Assembly (NCBI RefSeq): GCF_002078875.1
Contig: NC_034410.1
Coordinates: 36,721,506-36,785,505 of the forward strand
Direction: 5' to 3'
DNA length: 64,000 bases
Source of the DNA: Numida meleagris
Taxonomy: Eukaryota > Chordata > Aves > Galliformes > Numididae
Shown here piece by piece: positions 48,301-61,252 of the stretch (positions are counted from its first letter, which is position 1; each line of letters opens with the position of its first letter). The notes below the pieces were generated by a model. The model was not told the DNA's origin. It saw nothing but the letters and a program-made list of their open reading frames with translations, and did not search any database. The translations under genes were made by a program, and so were the position numbers.

Positions 48301-51300
48301 GAGGAAGTTATTTTATTGTTTTTAAACAGTTTCTTGTAAAGGAAATAATGACAGTACCTGGATCTATACTTTCAGTAGGGTAAATTCTTGTGATTTGCAG
48401 GAAGCTAGTTCATGGAGCTGTTATAAGATGGCAAGCAGCTCAAAAGTGTTGATTTTTAAAAATTCAATCTACACTATTCTCACTGTTTTCCCAAACTGCA
48501 TCTACCACTGTTAAGCAAATGTGATGGAGTCCTCCAAAGTGGATGAACAAGCAGCTATACTGGGAAACATTATATGTATACATGAAGTTGTGGTTAAGGT
48601 GCTTCTGAAAACAGAGCCCTGCTCTGCAGAAGCTCAATCTGTTGATTATTTGCTAATGTCCAGTCTTTTTTCCTTGATGTTCAGTCTCCTTGTTCAAGGG
48701 GAATCAGCAACCCATAAAAATAAATGACATATTGCAGCCAAATCCTACTTAAACAATAAGAGTACTCAGGAAAATATGGCAAACAGGGTTTGGCCTTAGC
48801 CGTGAGTGCAATATCTATCCTGGACAGTGCATATCTTAACAGCATTATGGTTTTACATGCAGCCATTGAAAAGAACTCAGAGCAATGAGACATGAAAAAT
48901 ATTTTTTTTTGCTGTCACTGGATGTACCTGCTAATAGCATTCTCCCTTCACTCCGTTTCTTCTTCCACTTTACTGTATGTCCTCTTTCCCACCAGCACAC
49001 TTTTTTTATCTGGTCATCTCCATCTCCTTTTGAACGTTTCCTTCTGTGATCATTTAGTTAATTATTTCCTGACTTTTCTTCCAGTCCTTTCTCATCTGCT
49101 ATTTTTTACTAAATTCTTGCACAGTGTAATTCTTTTTAAGTTTAATTTCCATACTATTTCCAAACAAGTTACTCAAGGCTATCTCCATACAACAGAATCA
49201 CGGAGCAGGCCCTGATCACCTGGGCACACAGCTTGGAGGTAGGACACTAGAACCTCTGGGAATTCATTCATATTAATGGTGAATTAAAGTAAGGGTGGTT
49301 TGGTTTGGTTCAAGTCAATTTGCAGACAAAACTTTCCTCACCAAATATCATTAAGAATACTGTGTTCTATCTCCAGATAAATTTCTCACATTAAAGTGGA
49401 TATCAGTTACTTGGTTGATTTAAGTATAGAGTAATCATATCAAACGTGTCTGGGTAAGTCACTTTTATTCAAAGGGAGTAACAGTTCAACAAGTTTTCTG
49501 TTTAGTTATGGTCCAAAAACATTTTGTAAAACTTGTGGCAGCCTACATTGATCATGCTAGTGCTGGATACATGATTTTGAGCTAAGAATCCTGTTCATAA
49601 TTTCTGTGTTCCTATTTACATCCCTCTTGGCCTGGGCCATATGGAACTGGGTGGGCCTCTGGTGAAGGCGGACAATATTGAAATAAATAAAGACTTGAAA
49701 TAGTTGACTATTACTACTTTTAAAAGTCTAGTGTTTGTATATCCCCAGGGTCTCTCAGTTTGCATCTCCTTAAACAATACAAACCATTATTAAGAACATG
49801 AGTAATGTGGCATGCTATCACGTTAGAATATCATTAAAAATAAGACGGCTAAGCCTCAAAGCTGTACTGAACATATCATGCATACTGTGGTCTTCTGCAT
49901 TTGTTCTAAGCTAAAATCCCACTTCTTACTTAAAACCACACCTCTGTTTGCCTTCCTGATTGGCATGTGTCCATCCCCCAGTAGCTAGTGTCTACCTGAA
50001 TAATATTCCCTTTTGGTAATATGTGCAGCCATGGTCATAGCCAGATCTTTCCCCGGACCACTAGGATTTCCAGAAAACTATGTTAGGGCACCTGCACCTT
50101 CTCCAATCAAGCACTCAGTTTTCAGAGAGTTTTCTCTCACTAATCTATTTACCTAACCTCAAATTTTGTGTTAAAAGCCAAGAACATGTTGACTTAATAG
50201 CATGTTGGCAGATGACCTAATTTTGCCCAGCTACCAGCTAACTCTGGGCCAGGCCCGATGCCAGGCAGCACAGCCTGCTGTAAGAGCTGGTGCTTCACAG
50301 CTCCTCTCTCCCCTTTTTCCTCCTGTTGCAACTGACTGACACTAAGGAGACAAGAGAGCAGAGGGCTCCCAGTGTGACTGTAGGATCTGCAAGTGGCCAG
50401 TACTCTCTGCCTACTGATTTTCATCCTCCCTCCCTTGCTTCTTGAAGTGTAACTAGACTGTCTGCCATAGCTAGTGTCCATCATACCAACCTAGAACTCT
50501 AAAATCTCCTCAGACTCATCATACTGTGAAGAAAAGTGAATGGCTTTGTTGTCCAGGATGAACGGAGACCATCAAGGATGAGTAGGAGCTCCAGAAAGTA
50601 CCCACAGATTCTGGGTGCTTCACTTCTTTAGCCTAGAATCAGAGGAGTTCAGAGGCTGGACTGATGACTGATACAGCTATTTGTCATATTAATTTCAGAA
50701 ATATGTCTGGAAAAGGTTTTTCCAGACCTGCAGACCTGCCTGAGGCCATTTCCAAGCCAGCTGTAAACACACACCAGACCTGGAGCACTGGAAACCTGCT
50801 GAGCAAGGATGGAGGCTATAAACAACATAGGTGCATTAATGAGTGTTCCGTGACTAGCTTTTCTTTTCAGTCCCATCTGAAAAGGTGACTGAGCTGATGT
50901 TGCTCTTTCCAGGTAAAATCCCTCAGCATTCAACACTTTATCTGGTCTGAAAGCTAACATACAAAGACACAACGAACTGCTGCCTCCTTTGAGAGGATTC
51001 ACAGCTGTTAAAAATTAAGATCCAATTTGATCTAGGAGCTTTCGGTGGCTTCAGGAGTATCAGATTGTGGTAAGGCCTTCCCACCACACCATAACCTGTA
51101 CCAATGAGACAGGATTTGGTGGTGGGGAGTGGTTTGTTTTGAGGAGTGGCTTTTGTTCTTTTTTTAATCATCGAAGCATCAGACTTGCCAACTCTGATAA
51201 TGCTCTATGCTCCGACTGAGGTGTACTTCTTCCCTACATTATGAAGCAGAGAGACCACAGGCACAGTGCCGTACCTTCACCCTAGCACCCAGGAGTGGCA

Positions 51301-51959
51301 GTATGTATACTGAGGTGCCCATTCTGTCAGACAGCAAGGTCTGTTTTTAGCTGTAAGTTTCCAGTTATGAGTAGAGATGGTCTCTGACAGTAGTCAGAGT
51401 CCAGTGAGTACTAATAATTGTCAAGATCAGCTGTAGACAAAGCTTTCTCCCGAGTCTGGCATGCTGCTGCAGAGGCTGTCCTTTGAACCAGGTTCAGTGG
51501 CTTTTTTCCAGGGCCTTCAAGGTCTGCTATTGGAAAGCAGGATGACCTTTACAGCTTTCTTCTTATCTGACCTACTGCTCTGTACATTGTTCCTGTCTCA
51601 CAAGGGCAACAGTGTCTTACTGTCTGTATTGGTTCTCCTAATTATTCCATTAATGATCCAGCTAATATAGTTTAATGCAGAAAATGTAGATGTTGCATCA
51701 TTAAACAATTATTTATGTATTCTAGACCTTTACTGTAATCCATCTTGAGATGTGTTAATTTATTTCTCCCCTGGTGTTTATAAGGTATGACATCCTGCAA
51801 GCAGCTAATTCTGGATCTCCGTTCTCTTTGAGATTTAATCAGCATTTGAAATTTATACCTGGTATTACGCCAAGATAACTAGAAGGCAGCGATGAGCAAA
51901 CTTTCAAACATTTGGCAGTTCCTTTCAAACAGGCAGAATTTTAGAACCTGGTGTGAAGC

Positions 51960-52069
51960 AAAAAAAAAAAAAGAAAGAAAAAAAAAGAAAAAAAAAACCA
52001 CAACAACAAAACTTTCAGAAGGTAGCAGTTCTTTCTCCCTTAAAAAAAAAAAAAAAAAGAAAAAAAAAA
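51960..52069 (+). repeat. A-rich low-complexity tract (two blocks)
   Basis: Two purine-A blocks (51960-51998 and 52041-52069), each of A runs broken by single G, are separated by about 40 bases with a short CAACAACAA piece. They generate spurious lysine-rich and phenylalanine-rich open frames. Confidence 0.85.
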
Positions 52070-52788
52070 CCCTCACAAATAAATAAACTCATTGCTTATA
52101 CAAGCTTGTTTGAAATAACGCTTAGAAGTTCATTAACAAACCACAGAATTATATTCCAGTTTATCTCAAATAAAGGGAAAGCTAAGTGAAACTAATTGCT
52201 CTCAGTAGCACAATGCAACTATGGATCAGCGTGTCCTGGTAAGCTTAAAATACGAATCTGGGGAAAACGTAGTTAGAGATTCATTTGACTGAGACAATGA
52301 TCTTTTTGTTTCTCTTCTCTGCCATGAAAGTGCCATGGATGAGCTGGTAGAAATTGACTTTATTTTTGATATTTTCTTATCTATTTTATTAGTCATATTA
52401 ACTGGCATCAAATTGAATAGCACCTTATTCTTTGAAATGTATATATGACTCAGTACAGTTACTCATAAAATAATTACTAGTTAAATAATGCAATTCATTT
52501 AGAAATAGATACATATTTGTGAAGGTAAGTAGTTACCACCTTGCAATGAAGCATTCCTTTAAATTTGAGGGGCAAGGCAAATTACAGTGGAAAAAAAAAG
52601 AGAAGAAACATAGCAAGGAGGCTCTCTTGTTTGAGTCTGCAGCCCCAGGCTTCATTTAGCCACATGGCCCACACCATAATGTGTCTTGGTTCATTTTATC
52701 CCACCTGGGAAGTAAGCTAAGTCAAGCACAAGAAGCACAGAATCCCTCAAGGGACCAGCTACCACACTGAAACCATTTATATAGATAC

Positions 52789-52823
52789 GTGTGTGTGTGT
52801 ATGATAGATATATACATACATAT
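52789..52823 (+). repeat. (GT)n / (TA)n compound microsatellite
   Basis: Six GT units are followed by a degenerate ATAGATATATACATACATATG stretch. A short compound dinucleotide repeat. Confidence 0.8.
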
Positions 52824-54783
52824 GTCATAAGAAAGGGACCAGAGAACTTGAGCAAGGGAAATGTCAAGAGAGGAAGGGCTGTGAATATTTTAGAAACTTA
52901 ATCTGTTAGCAAGGCAACACAAGAAAGAGAAGAATAGGGTGGTGGGTATTGGGTTAGGGATGATGGCAGTATCAGGGACAGGTGTCTATGGAGGACAAGG
53001 GGAGGAGGAAAAAATCCTGGTGTGTGCAGGGTTCAAACTTGTCCTATTAGAGACAGAAGAGACAGGGAAGTTGAGGAGAAGGAGTGTACTGAGCCATCAA
53101 AGAGGAAGCAAAACAGATCTGGAAGCAGACACAGGGACAGAGATAAGGTTGTTCAAAGGTGTGATTGAGACCAGGGTAAGAGTGAGTGGTTGGTGCCTGG
53201 TAACCATGACAACAAGAAAACTGTTTGAAAAATAGTGAAAAGGTACAGCCCCAGGAGGGTCCTCTGCAGCTGGGAGAGCATCACCCCACCTGCGAGGGAG
53301 CAGAGACAGTAACTCAAAGCTTCTCAGTGAGCTCTTATGTGTTACAGAGTAAGCTTTTCTGTGAAAGATAAGGCATTTGATCTCTACATAAAAGCTTCAC
53401 CTAAGTCTAAGGATACTGATAGTTACAATTCTGGATAATTACGTCTCAGACAGATGACCAAGAGAAAAAGAAGTGGCTATAAGCAGGAAAACAAAAGAGG
53501 CCCATAAGTGTGCTGTACTTGCTTATCTGTTCCAGGTAATTTACTAAGGAACAGGACTTCAGTGGATCTTTTCAAGACCCACTTAAGGGAGTAAGCATTT
53601 AAATATCAGTGGTACAATTAGAGTTTCATACAATTGCAGCATAAAAAATGTAGACACAGATAAAAATTCCACAAACTGCTATTTCACCCTGCAACTATAA
53701 CTGGCCAGATGCAGTAAGGCATGACAGTAGGTGACAGCAAGGCTTCCTACAATCAATTGCAGTTACAAGATAAGAAAATATGTGACGCATATTTAAATCT
53801 GAGTCAAATTCATCATGGACAATAAAAGCAGAAATCCTAGGACAGCCATCCTATGCAGAGAACAGAGTAAAGAAATCAGCATTTGGAAGCATAAAAACTT
53901 TTAATTTTGTTTCATTAAAAAAAAAATCAGAAGACTCAATCATTTTGCAACACAGAAAAGAGCTGGAGTTTTATGCTAATTACCAATGTGAAGACAAGAG
54001 TACAAAGCAGCTACCTCACTCCTATAAACAATCTAATATGCCACCAGAATCTTTCTTCTAAACTGGATTTACCTGGCTCAGTGTGTAACAACAAATATAT
54101 TTTATTACTAGCTGTGGTTTATTTGAATACCAGTGCACACATGAATCAAAATACATTGTTGGCCCTCTTCTCCCCAGCACCTGCTCAGACCTATGCGGCC
54201 AATCCTTCTGAATCCTGGCACTTGCTAAAGCACCAAGCACAACAGGGCATTAGTTGGAGGGGAGCAGAAATACCCATCAGCACTTTAGATTTGGTTTCCT
54301 TGTTAATTCAATAGAAACACTTAATGCATGTGACTCAGTTACGTTTGCAGGTCCTCTCTTCCCATCCACGTCTAGGACAGATGTGCCTGTCCTAACCAGC
54401 CACCCCAGATAAAATCTTACATATTACATTTTTTTCTTTAGGGGGCACAAAATTCACTGCTTTTCTGACTTCAACCCATTTCTTTGAAACACGAACTGGA
54501 ACATCTCTGTTCCTTTACAGTCAAGAATGTATTTCCTGACCTTAAACTTCACTAAGAACATTTTTGGATGGAGATTTAAAGGATAATACCAGATCATTTA
54601 GCTAGCTTGAGCTAACAAACAACTTCTAAAATCATGGCCAAAAGCAAAAGTCAAATTCTACCGCTTATTGAAATGGCTCATGCAAAACTTTGATTCTACC
54701 CTATGGCTTCAGAAGTTTATTTTCCTTATCTGCTTTTAATTAGAGTTTCAAACAAACACCATTTAGGCTAAGCAAGCTGGCCC

Positions 54784-54799
54784 TGGTCCAGCTGGACCA
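54784..54799. repeat. Perfect 16-bp palindrome with E-box core
   Basis: TGGTCCAGCTGGACCA is its own reverse complement and has CAGCTG, an E-box, at its centre. It lies in a GC-richer patch. It could be a dimeric factor site or chance. Confidence 0.8.
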
Positions 54800-57700
54800 T
54801 GTGTAAAAGTCAGGTTGTCCCCACTGTGTGGTGAGGGCAGGCAGTGTTGAGCTGGCAGCAGGCATGGGGGACCTGCTGCAGCCTTGGGAAGAGCAAGCAG
54901 TGGCAGCTCCTTGGTGGTTACCCTCTCTTCTTCAGCCTTATCTGAAGCACCAGCAGCGGCTCTTTAGCTCCTGAGCCCCACTGACCATGCTCCTTGGGTT
55001 GCTGCAACAGCTGTAAAAGCCAAAGGTGAAGAACAGGGGGGAGTTAGCAGAAGTGAAATAGCACCTCTGCGGCAAACAGTAGCACAGGATGCCAAGGATA
55101 AGACAAAAATCAAGCATCCTTTGAGGGCTTGCAAATCCCCTTGAGGAGCCTGTGTCATATTCGCTTCCTTCTCTGGCTTGCAAGCTCAGAGGGGCTGGGG
55201 CACTTTGTGCCCTTTCACATCCTGTATTCCTACATTAGCTCACATTACTCCCTGAAACCACCACTGTGCATATAGCTACAAAAATCTGAGACCATCTGGG
55301 ACTAGTCAGCACCCTCTGTTACTCTAAACTTCAGGCTAAACAGAGTAGAAAAAAGTTCCTCTGCCCTCCAGAAACACTGAGTATGCAGAGCAGCTCCAGA
55401 ACCTGTTCCTAGTGGAGACAGCCTGACTGCTCTCCTGCAGTGCAGATCTTCATCTGAATCCTATCCTACAAGATGTTCACACCTATGGAAATATTGTGTT
55501 GTGTAGACTGCAGAAATCTGCCTGAGGTATGGCCTGTCCTAAGTACAGCAAGGCTGTCTGAGTTTACTGGTAAGCCTTCAGCAGTGTACTTTGTTCCACT
55601 CGGTGTTTTGGGTTTTTTTTAAAGTATCTCAAATCCTTTGGCAATTTAACAAGAACAAGAAAAACCTAGCCTCCCGTGCATCTCCTCTCAGACTTCAGCG
55701 ATTTAATAATGTATAAATGAATCATAATAATGTCATAGACCAATCTCTGTTTTTCAAAGCTCATTTTCACCGTGTTCTGCAGTCTTGCCACTGAAGATTG
55801 TGAACTCCTTGTCTGTCATAGGTAATAATGAACAGGTTGAGATGATATTTGGATAGGAAGCCCATGGGGAAGCCAAAGGAGTGGTTTATATTATTCAGTT
55901 ATAGAAAGAAAACTTTACTCTTTGTATTTATAAGAATTCTTCCACATGTCTTGGGAGGCAGTCCTGTCTCTCAAATACAGATTAGCCAAGCAGCTGTAGG
56001 CCAGCCATTTTAAGTGTTGTGGCTCCACAACTTTTTTCTGTGAAGGTGCACAGCTCTGTGTAATGAATGAAAGTCTACAGGCACATGGCTTGCTTAGTCG
56101 GTTTTTATAGGTCTCTTAGAAGTATTCCATAAAAGCAAAGGTGTTTATGGACTGAAAGTTACAAAAAACAAATAAATAAATATCACAATTTCAAGCCACT
56201 TGTGGTCATTAGTGTTCCTCTCAATCTTGACATCTGAGCCAAATCCAGCTTTTGAAAACTACATTTTGAAAGCACAAACTTCCAAGAACTGTCAATAAAA
56301 CGACGTGTTCTTTGCCCTTTGCATGTGAGTTATGGAACAAGATAACTTTGGTAAGTCTAATTAAACCACTGCCATTTATTAACAGGCACAGAACACCAGC
56401 ACGAGCTGCATTTCAATCAGCAGGGCTGCCTAGCTTTGAAGAGTTCAGAATCAAAAGCACTAGAAGAACAAATACAGAGCTCACATGGTTACTGTCTTCA
56501 AGGTTTCCCTTCATCTGATGGAAATCTGTAGGGGAGGCAGGTAAGTAAAAAGTGTTGGGCTGTTTCTCCTCTCTACCTGGGAATACCTGGATACCAGTCT
56601 GGGCTTTGGAACAAGCCATAACTTTGCAGATCAGCCGCTTCATTTCTTGATAACTGCTGTAATTTGCCCCAACTGCCAAAAGCAGGATAGCAGGCAGAAA
56701 CAAACCCTCAAGCAAAGGTATTTTGATCATAACTTTTTTCTATGAAGTTGAAATTCTGGCAATTAGGACAAGGGAATAAAGTAGCTTCCACCATGTAGCG
56801 CAGGAGTTCAGTGTGTTCCAATGGCAGAATCTGCCTGTTTTAGGTTTTTTTTCTTCTAAAGGGGCAGAGCAAAATCAAACCCAGCAGAGAAGAGAATGAG
56901 AACCAGTTAATCTCAAATATAATTAATGCAGAATATTTAGGAAAGCAAATTAAGCCAAATGTAAAGGAGTTATTTCTTCTGCCTGGGTTCGTTGCAGTGC
57001 TGAATAGAAATAATAGTCTCATACTCATTCATCACCAAAATGAATTATCACTGTCAGTTACTACCTACATTCAACAAATAAAGAAATTATTTTACAGTAC
57101 TCTCTCTTCAACATTATTACTGGTCTTATTTTGTTTATTGTATACCCCAGCTCATTCAAATTCTGCCACTTCTGTTAAGTGATTTTTATGAGTTACTGAT
57201 GCTCCATTGTTTTGCATGTACTTCATTCTTTACCATCTGTGACAAGATTTTTAATCTTTACACAAAAGAAACAAGGCTCAAGCAAGAATGACCTGTCAAG
57301 AATACTTATGACTTTGTGCTTAACTTTCTCCTGAGTGTGATTTAATCAACATGGTGCTTTCTGACAACATACAAGATTCAGCAACATAAAATCTAGGTGC
57401 TAACCATCTGAGACCTTCGAAGAAGAAGGTATAGAGGCTTGGGAATTTGAAATCACACAAAAACTGAATCATCTGGGATGCCCAAATTTTTTCTTTAACA
57501 TTAGTTAAACGTATATTTGAACTATTTTAGATAGGGCAACTGCAAGTTTGCATTTTAGAGCTGTTCAGTTTTTAATAACAGACTGTGGACAGCAACAGCA
57601 AAGATTTCCAGGTGCAGTTCTGAGCCTTATCTTTATGTGAAGCAATCACTCTGGAAGTCAGGACATTTAAGAAAGTTCTTTTCAGTCTGTCAGTCTTTGA

Positions 57701-57872
57701 CCTCAATGCTAAGCAAACATGGCACGTGCTGCAACGTTTATTTACCTGGTACAAACTGAACTAAAGCCACCGAACCATGTACAACCTAGAAGGCAGCACT
57801 TGGCCACCACTCCAATTGACATTTCAGGATAGACAGTGTAGGAAGGAAACTCAGGGCATTTCCATTGTGGAG

Positions 57873-58085
57873 CCATAGAGTCACAGAACAGTTTAGGTTG
57901 AAAAAGACCCTTAAGATTATCATGTCCATCTGCCTCCTAACACTAAACCATGTCCCCAAGCCACACATTCACACATCTTTTAAATACCTTCAGGGATGGA
58001 AACTCCACCACTTCCCTGGGTAGCCTGTTCCATTGCCTAACCACCCATTCCACACAGAAATTCCTCTCCTGATGCAACTTGAAGC
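57873..58085 (-). mobile_element. CR1 LINE 3' fragment (copy 5)
   Basis: The plus strand starts CATAGAGTCACAGAACAG, the reverse of the CR1 tail units. It continues with AAGACCCTTAAGATTATCAT, CAGGGATGGAAACTCCACCA and CTGGGTAGCCTGTTCCATTG, the typical reversed 3' UTR and ORF2 end. Near 58065 about 30-40 bases of the usual sequence are missing before GATGCAACTTGAAGC. The copy is short (about 210 bp), moderately diverged and holds only the last codons of ORF2. Confidence 0.9.
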
Positions 58086-61000
58086 TGCAATCAATGGGAA
58101 GAGAGATGGTCTCTGGTGGCGATGATGGATATGTGACTTGGGAATGTAAAAAAAAAACTCTGCAGCACTTAAGGAGTAATCTTCAAAGCTTTCGTTCTAC
58201 TCCAGCGGTCAAACACTCATGCCAGGCGGAGCTGCTAGGCACCTACTGTCAGTCTGATCCAACTGGAAATGGTACCACACTCTCTCAAGCACATCGATGC
58301 CAACCTCACTAAGTCAGCTGAAACACTTCAGTCATTTAAGACCATTTTAACTCAGTCCACTAAGTTTCCTTTATCCATCATGTTAGATTTAGATTTTCCA
58401 TTCTCAGCTTTGGTGCCCTGTGTAACTGTACGTTTTTTTTGTATGTATGTGTACTTGTACACATAAATTTGTATGTGTACAAGTTTACACTCTGCACTTA
58501 CCATTGACGTCAGCTTTGACATCCCACTTATCTGTCTACTGAAAGCTTCTCCGTGACATTCTGCCCTATTCATGAGATGCAGTGCTGATTCTGGTTCACT
58601 GAATTTCAGCTTTTCATTCAAATCTCTCCTTTAAGTTCATTTCAGCAGTACCTACAATTAGTGGCTAAATAATCATAATTATTTTAAATAAACCATTCAG
58701 TTAAGGAATCGATGTGTTTACAAGCCTCAACAGCTCAACAGCTTGATCTTATTGCTGTAATATAGTAGTAAGTTCCTCACACCGTCTTCTCCTGCTGTTT
58801 ATTATTATCTTTCTAAACTAAAGTTAGACAGTAAATTCTTCAGGGAAGTGATTTTACCCTTCTTTTTGTTCAATGTAGTACCTGCTGTGTTTTAGGGCAA
58901 AGTAAAATGTAATATAAAATGTGTGCAAATTGTTACTTGTAACCCAACACAGACTCAAACCTGCTAATACAATTAAGGAAAGGTAACTCTTAAAAATGAA
59001 ATGTCACAGTATTGTGTTCAGTGGCCAGTAACGGAAATCCAAGAGCATAACAGTCTGAAGTGAAAGGCTTAATTTACAAGCCTCCCTAAAAACTAAAGCC
59101 ACGCTTCAGGAAAACTGGGGAAAAAAACCTCAACTGAATAGTTCTACAGTTGCTTAAAACTCAGTAGATTGAATGAATGTGAACTGCCTGTTTTAGTCTA
59201 TGTAAGCAGCCAAGAATGTCTGTCTAGAAACAGTTTTCCAGGACGTAGCTGTCACATGCTCGAGATTAATGTTGTGCTTGCTTCTAGTGGAGCTGAAGTC
59301 TATGACTTAATCTTATCTGTTTAACATCCAAGAATCCAGTTTTAGATTTTTTGGCAGCTAACATATGCTCCCCCTGTGGCAAATGCATAATAACATAATA
59401 TACTTAAAAAAATCCAGATCCTTTAAGGCTCATGAAACTATTTTAAAATTCAGGGTGAACAAAACTGCAGTATTTCAGTTTACAAGCATCATTTTAGTTT
59501 ACAGCAGTTTTAAAGGACCATTCTAATGTTTTATGTCTTTCACCACCTGCAGAAACAAATGAAAATATTTATTCTGTTTTACAGAGGGCCATTAGAACCA
59601 AGAAAGCAGATCTGAGTGTGAAAGAATAAAATCTTTTTTAAAAGATCAGATTCAAGATAACTGACTATTATCAATTTTTAACAGTGAAGATAGTTTAAAA
59701 AAACTTGCAAAGCCAGAATTAAAACAACATATAAGCAAGTAAGAATCTTTAAAATGGCCAGATAGATAAGTATTTCTATTAGTACTTATAACATTTATAC
59801 AAGTATATCAGATTTTTAATATTTTTAATTACTGTTTTTGAACAATGTGTATACATGAAAGGGATCCCTCTGTTTAACCTGTAGAATTAATGTGCCTACA
59901 TTCTAAGCTTATTGGGTAGGAACTCTCTTTTCAGTGATTATCAATACCAGCTGGAGGCTCTGCTGTAATGTAAAATAAAGAATAAGAAAGGGAGGGCAGA
60001 ATAAGACAGTCTTTGAAAGAGCACCGCTTGGGGCCAGGAGAGGCAACCTCCTCCCTGAAATAGGAAAAGCTGAAGAGAAAAGAAATCAATCATGAGGAGC
60101 AGAAAAGAAGAAAATGGAGCAGGTAAAAGAACAAGATAAGGGCTGTAGCAGGGGAATAGTGGAGAGGGAAGGCAGAAAAGACAATAGAGTTGAAAGGAGT
60201 AGGTCTTCTTTGTTTGGGGTTAACTAAAGGGTTAACTAAAAGGATTATGCTAGCACCAGAGGACAGGGAGTCAAGGGTTTAAATAAACACTGGATGGAGC
60301 ACCAGACAGAAACCCAAGGCAGTGCCAGCCCCTCTGCAGAAGAGTCAAAGGATCGGTGAGTAATGCCCAAAGGAGCTCTGCCCAGATGCAAGAGGGAATT
60401 AGGGATGGAAACAGCAGGTCTTCCTCCCCAGCTTTCTCTTTATGCACAGCTAAGGGATGCTAAAAGGTACTGAGGGATGCCTTTGTTCTGACAGCACAGC
60501 AGGTACAGGTGTTGCCCTTCACAGCAGAAAGTTCATGCTGCTTTACTAATGTCTGTTAACTGCAACGTATACCAGAGGGGCCAATTCTTGTACAAAGTGA
60601 GCAGGCAAATGTCCATGTCCTTTTTTCCTCTTTGCAAAGATGGCCCTAAGGTAACACTTACGATATCATCACCAGTGTAGCTATTTACTAGGAACTGATA
60701 TGAAATCATAAATACGTTTCATTCAGAATAGCTGTCTGGCTGGAAGAGTTTTAGAGGAGCTGGGAAAATGATAGGCAAAGGGGAGAGACATTCTCTATGA
60801 ATTATGGATTTGGTCAAACGTCAGAAAAATTGGTGTGTCAAATAAATGATTTGAGGAAAAACAGCCACATTCACTGAACAGTGAAGAGTTTCTTCACGTT
60901 AGAGGCTATCCGTCTAAATTTCCAAGCTGATTCTGATCCAGACATAATTTTCATTCCTTCATGTTTCTTCATGGCAGGCACCGATAATCTTTTCGTAAAT

Positions 61001-61252
61001 AGTTTTAGACCAAGAATTATTATGTGAGGAAATGTATGAATAACTTTGAATTACAAATAGGTCAAAGAGTTTCACAGTCTGTCCATGAAGTATGTACTAG
61101 TGAGGAAAAGCAGCTATCTTCACTGAATAAATAATTTGTTCAAAATTATTTGCTCATTCTGGACTTACAGACTTACCAATTTGGCCTGGATTCAAAGCAG
61201 TCATTAAGTGAAAAACTGTTTCCTGAAACTTCTCCAACAAAAAGGTGAATTT
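58086..61252. other. AT-rich non-coding sequence
   Basis: No exon, RNA gene or recent transposon is recognised. The hairpin at 58453 is listed separately. A direct repeat of GGGTTAACTAAA occurs twice in tandem near 60217-60240 (with a GTTAAC palindrome in each), and the flank 59980-60200 is purine-rich on the plus strand. Confidence 0.65.
58453..58484. repeat. Perfect inverted repeat, 13-bp arms, 6-base loop
   Basis: The left arm ACTTGTACACATA (58453-58465) and right arm TATGTGTACAAGT (58472-58484) are exact reverse complements separated by AATTTG. The flanks are T-rich and TATG-rich. The structure is too short for a typical microRNA precursor and no T-run terminator follows. Confidence 0.9.

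Larger units (their letters stand above)
45373..57872. other. Non-coding sequence
   Basis: About 12.5 kb without a supportable exon or RNA gene. GC-richer patches occur at about 50210-50500 and 54780-55200. Open frames do not exceed about 117 codons and overlap one another on both strands. Simple repeats at 51960-52069 and 52789-52823 and a 16-bp palindrome at 54784 are listed separately. Confidence 0.65.

Noticed and set aside
58453..58484. Hairpin considered as a transcription terminator
   Set aside because: The organism is a vertebrate, no U-run follows, and no gene lies upstream.
60555..60600. Possible further ancient amniote repeat (GGGGCCAATTCTTG)
   Set aside because: The similarity is limited to about 14 bases, too little to support a call.
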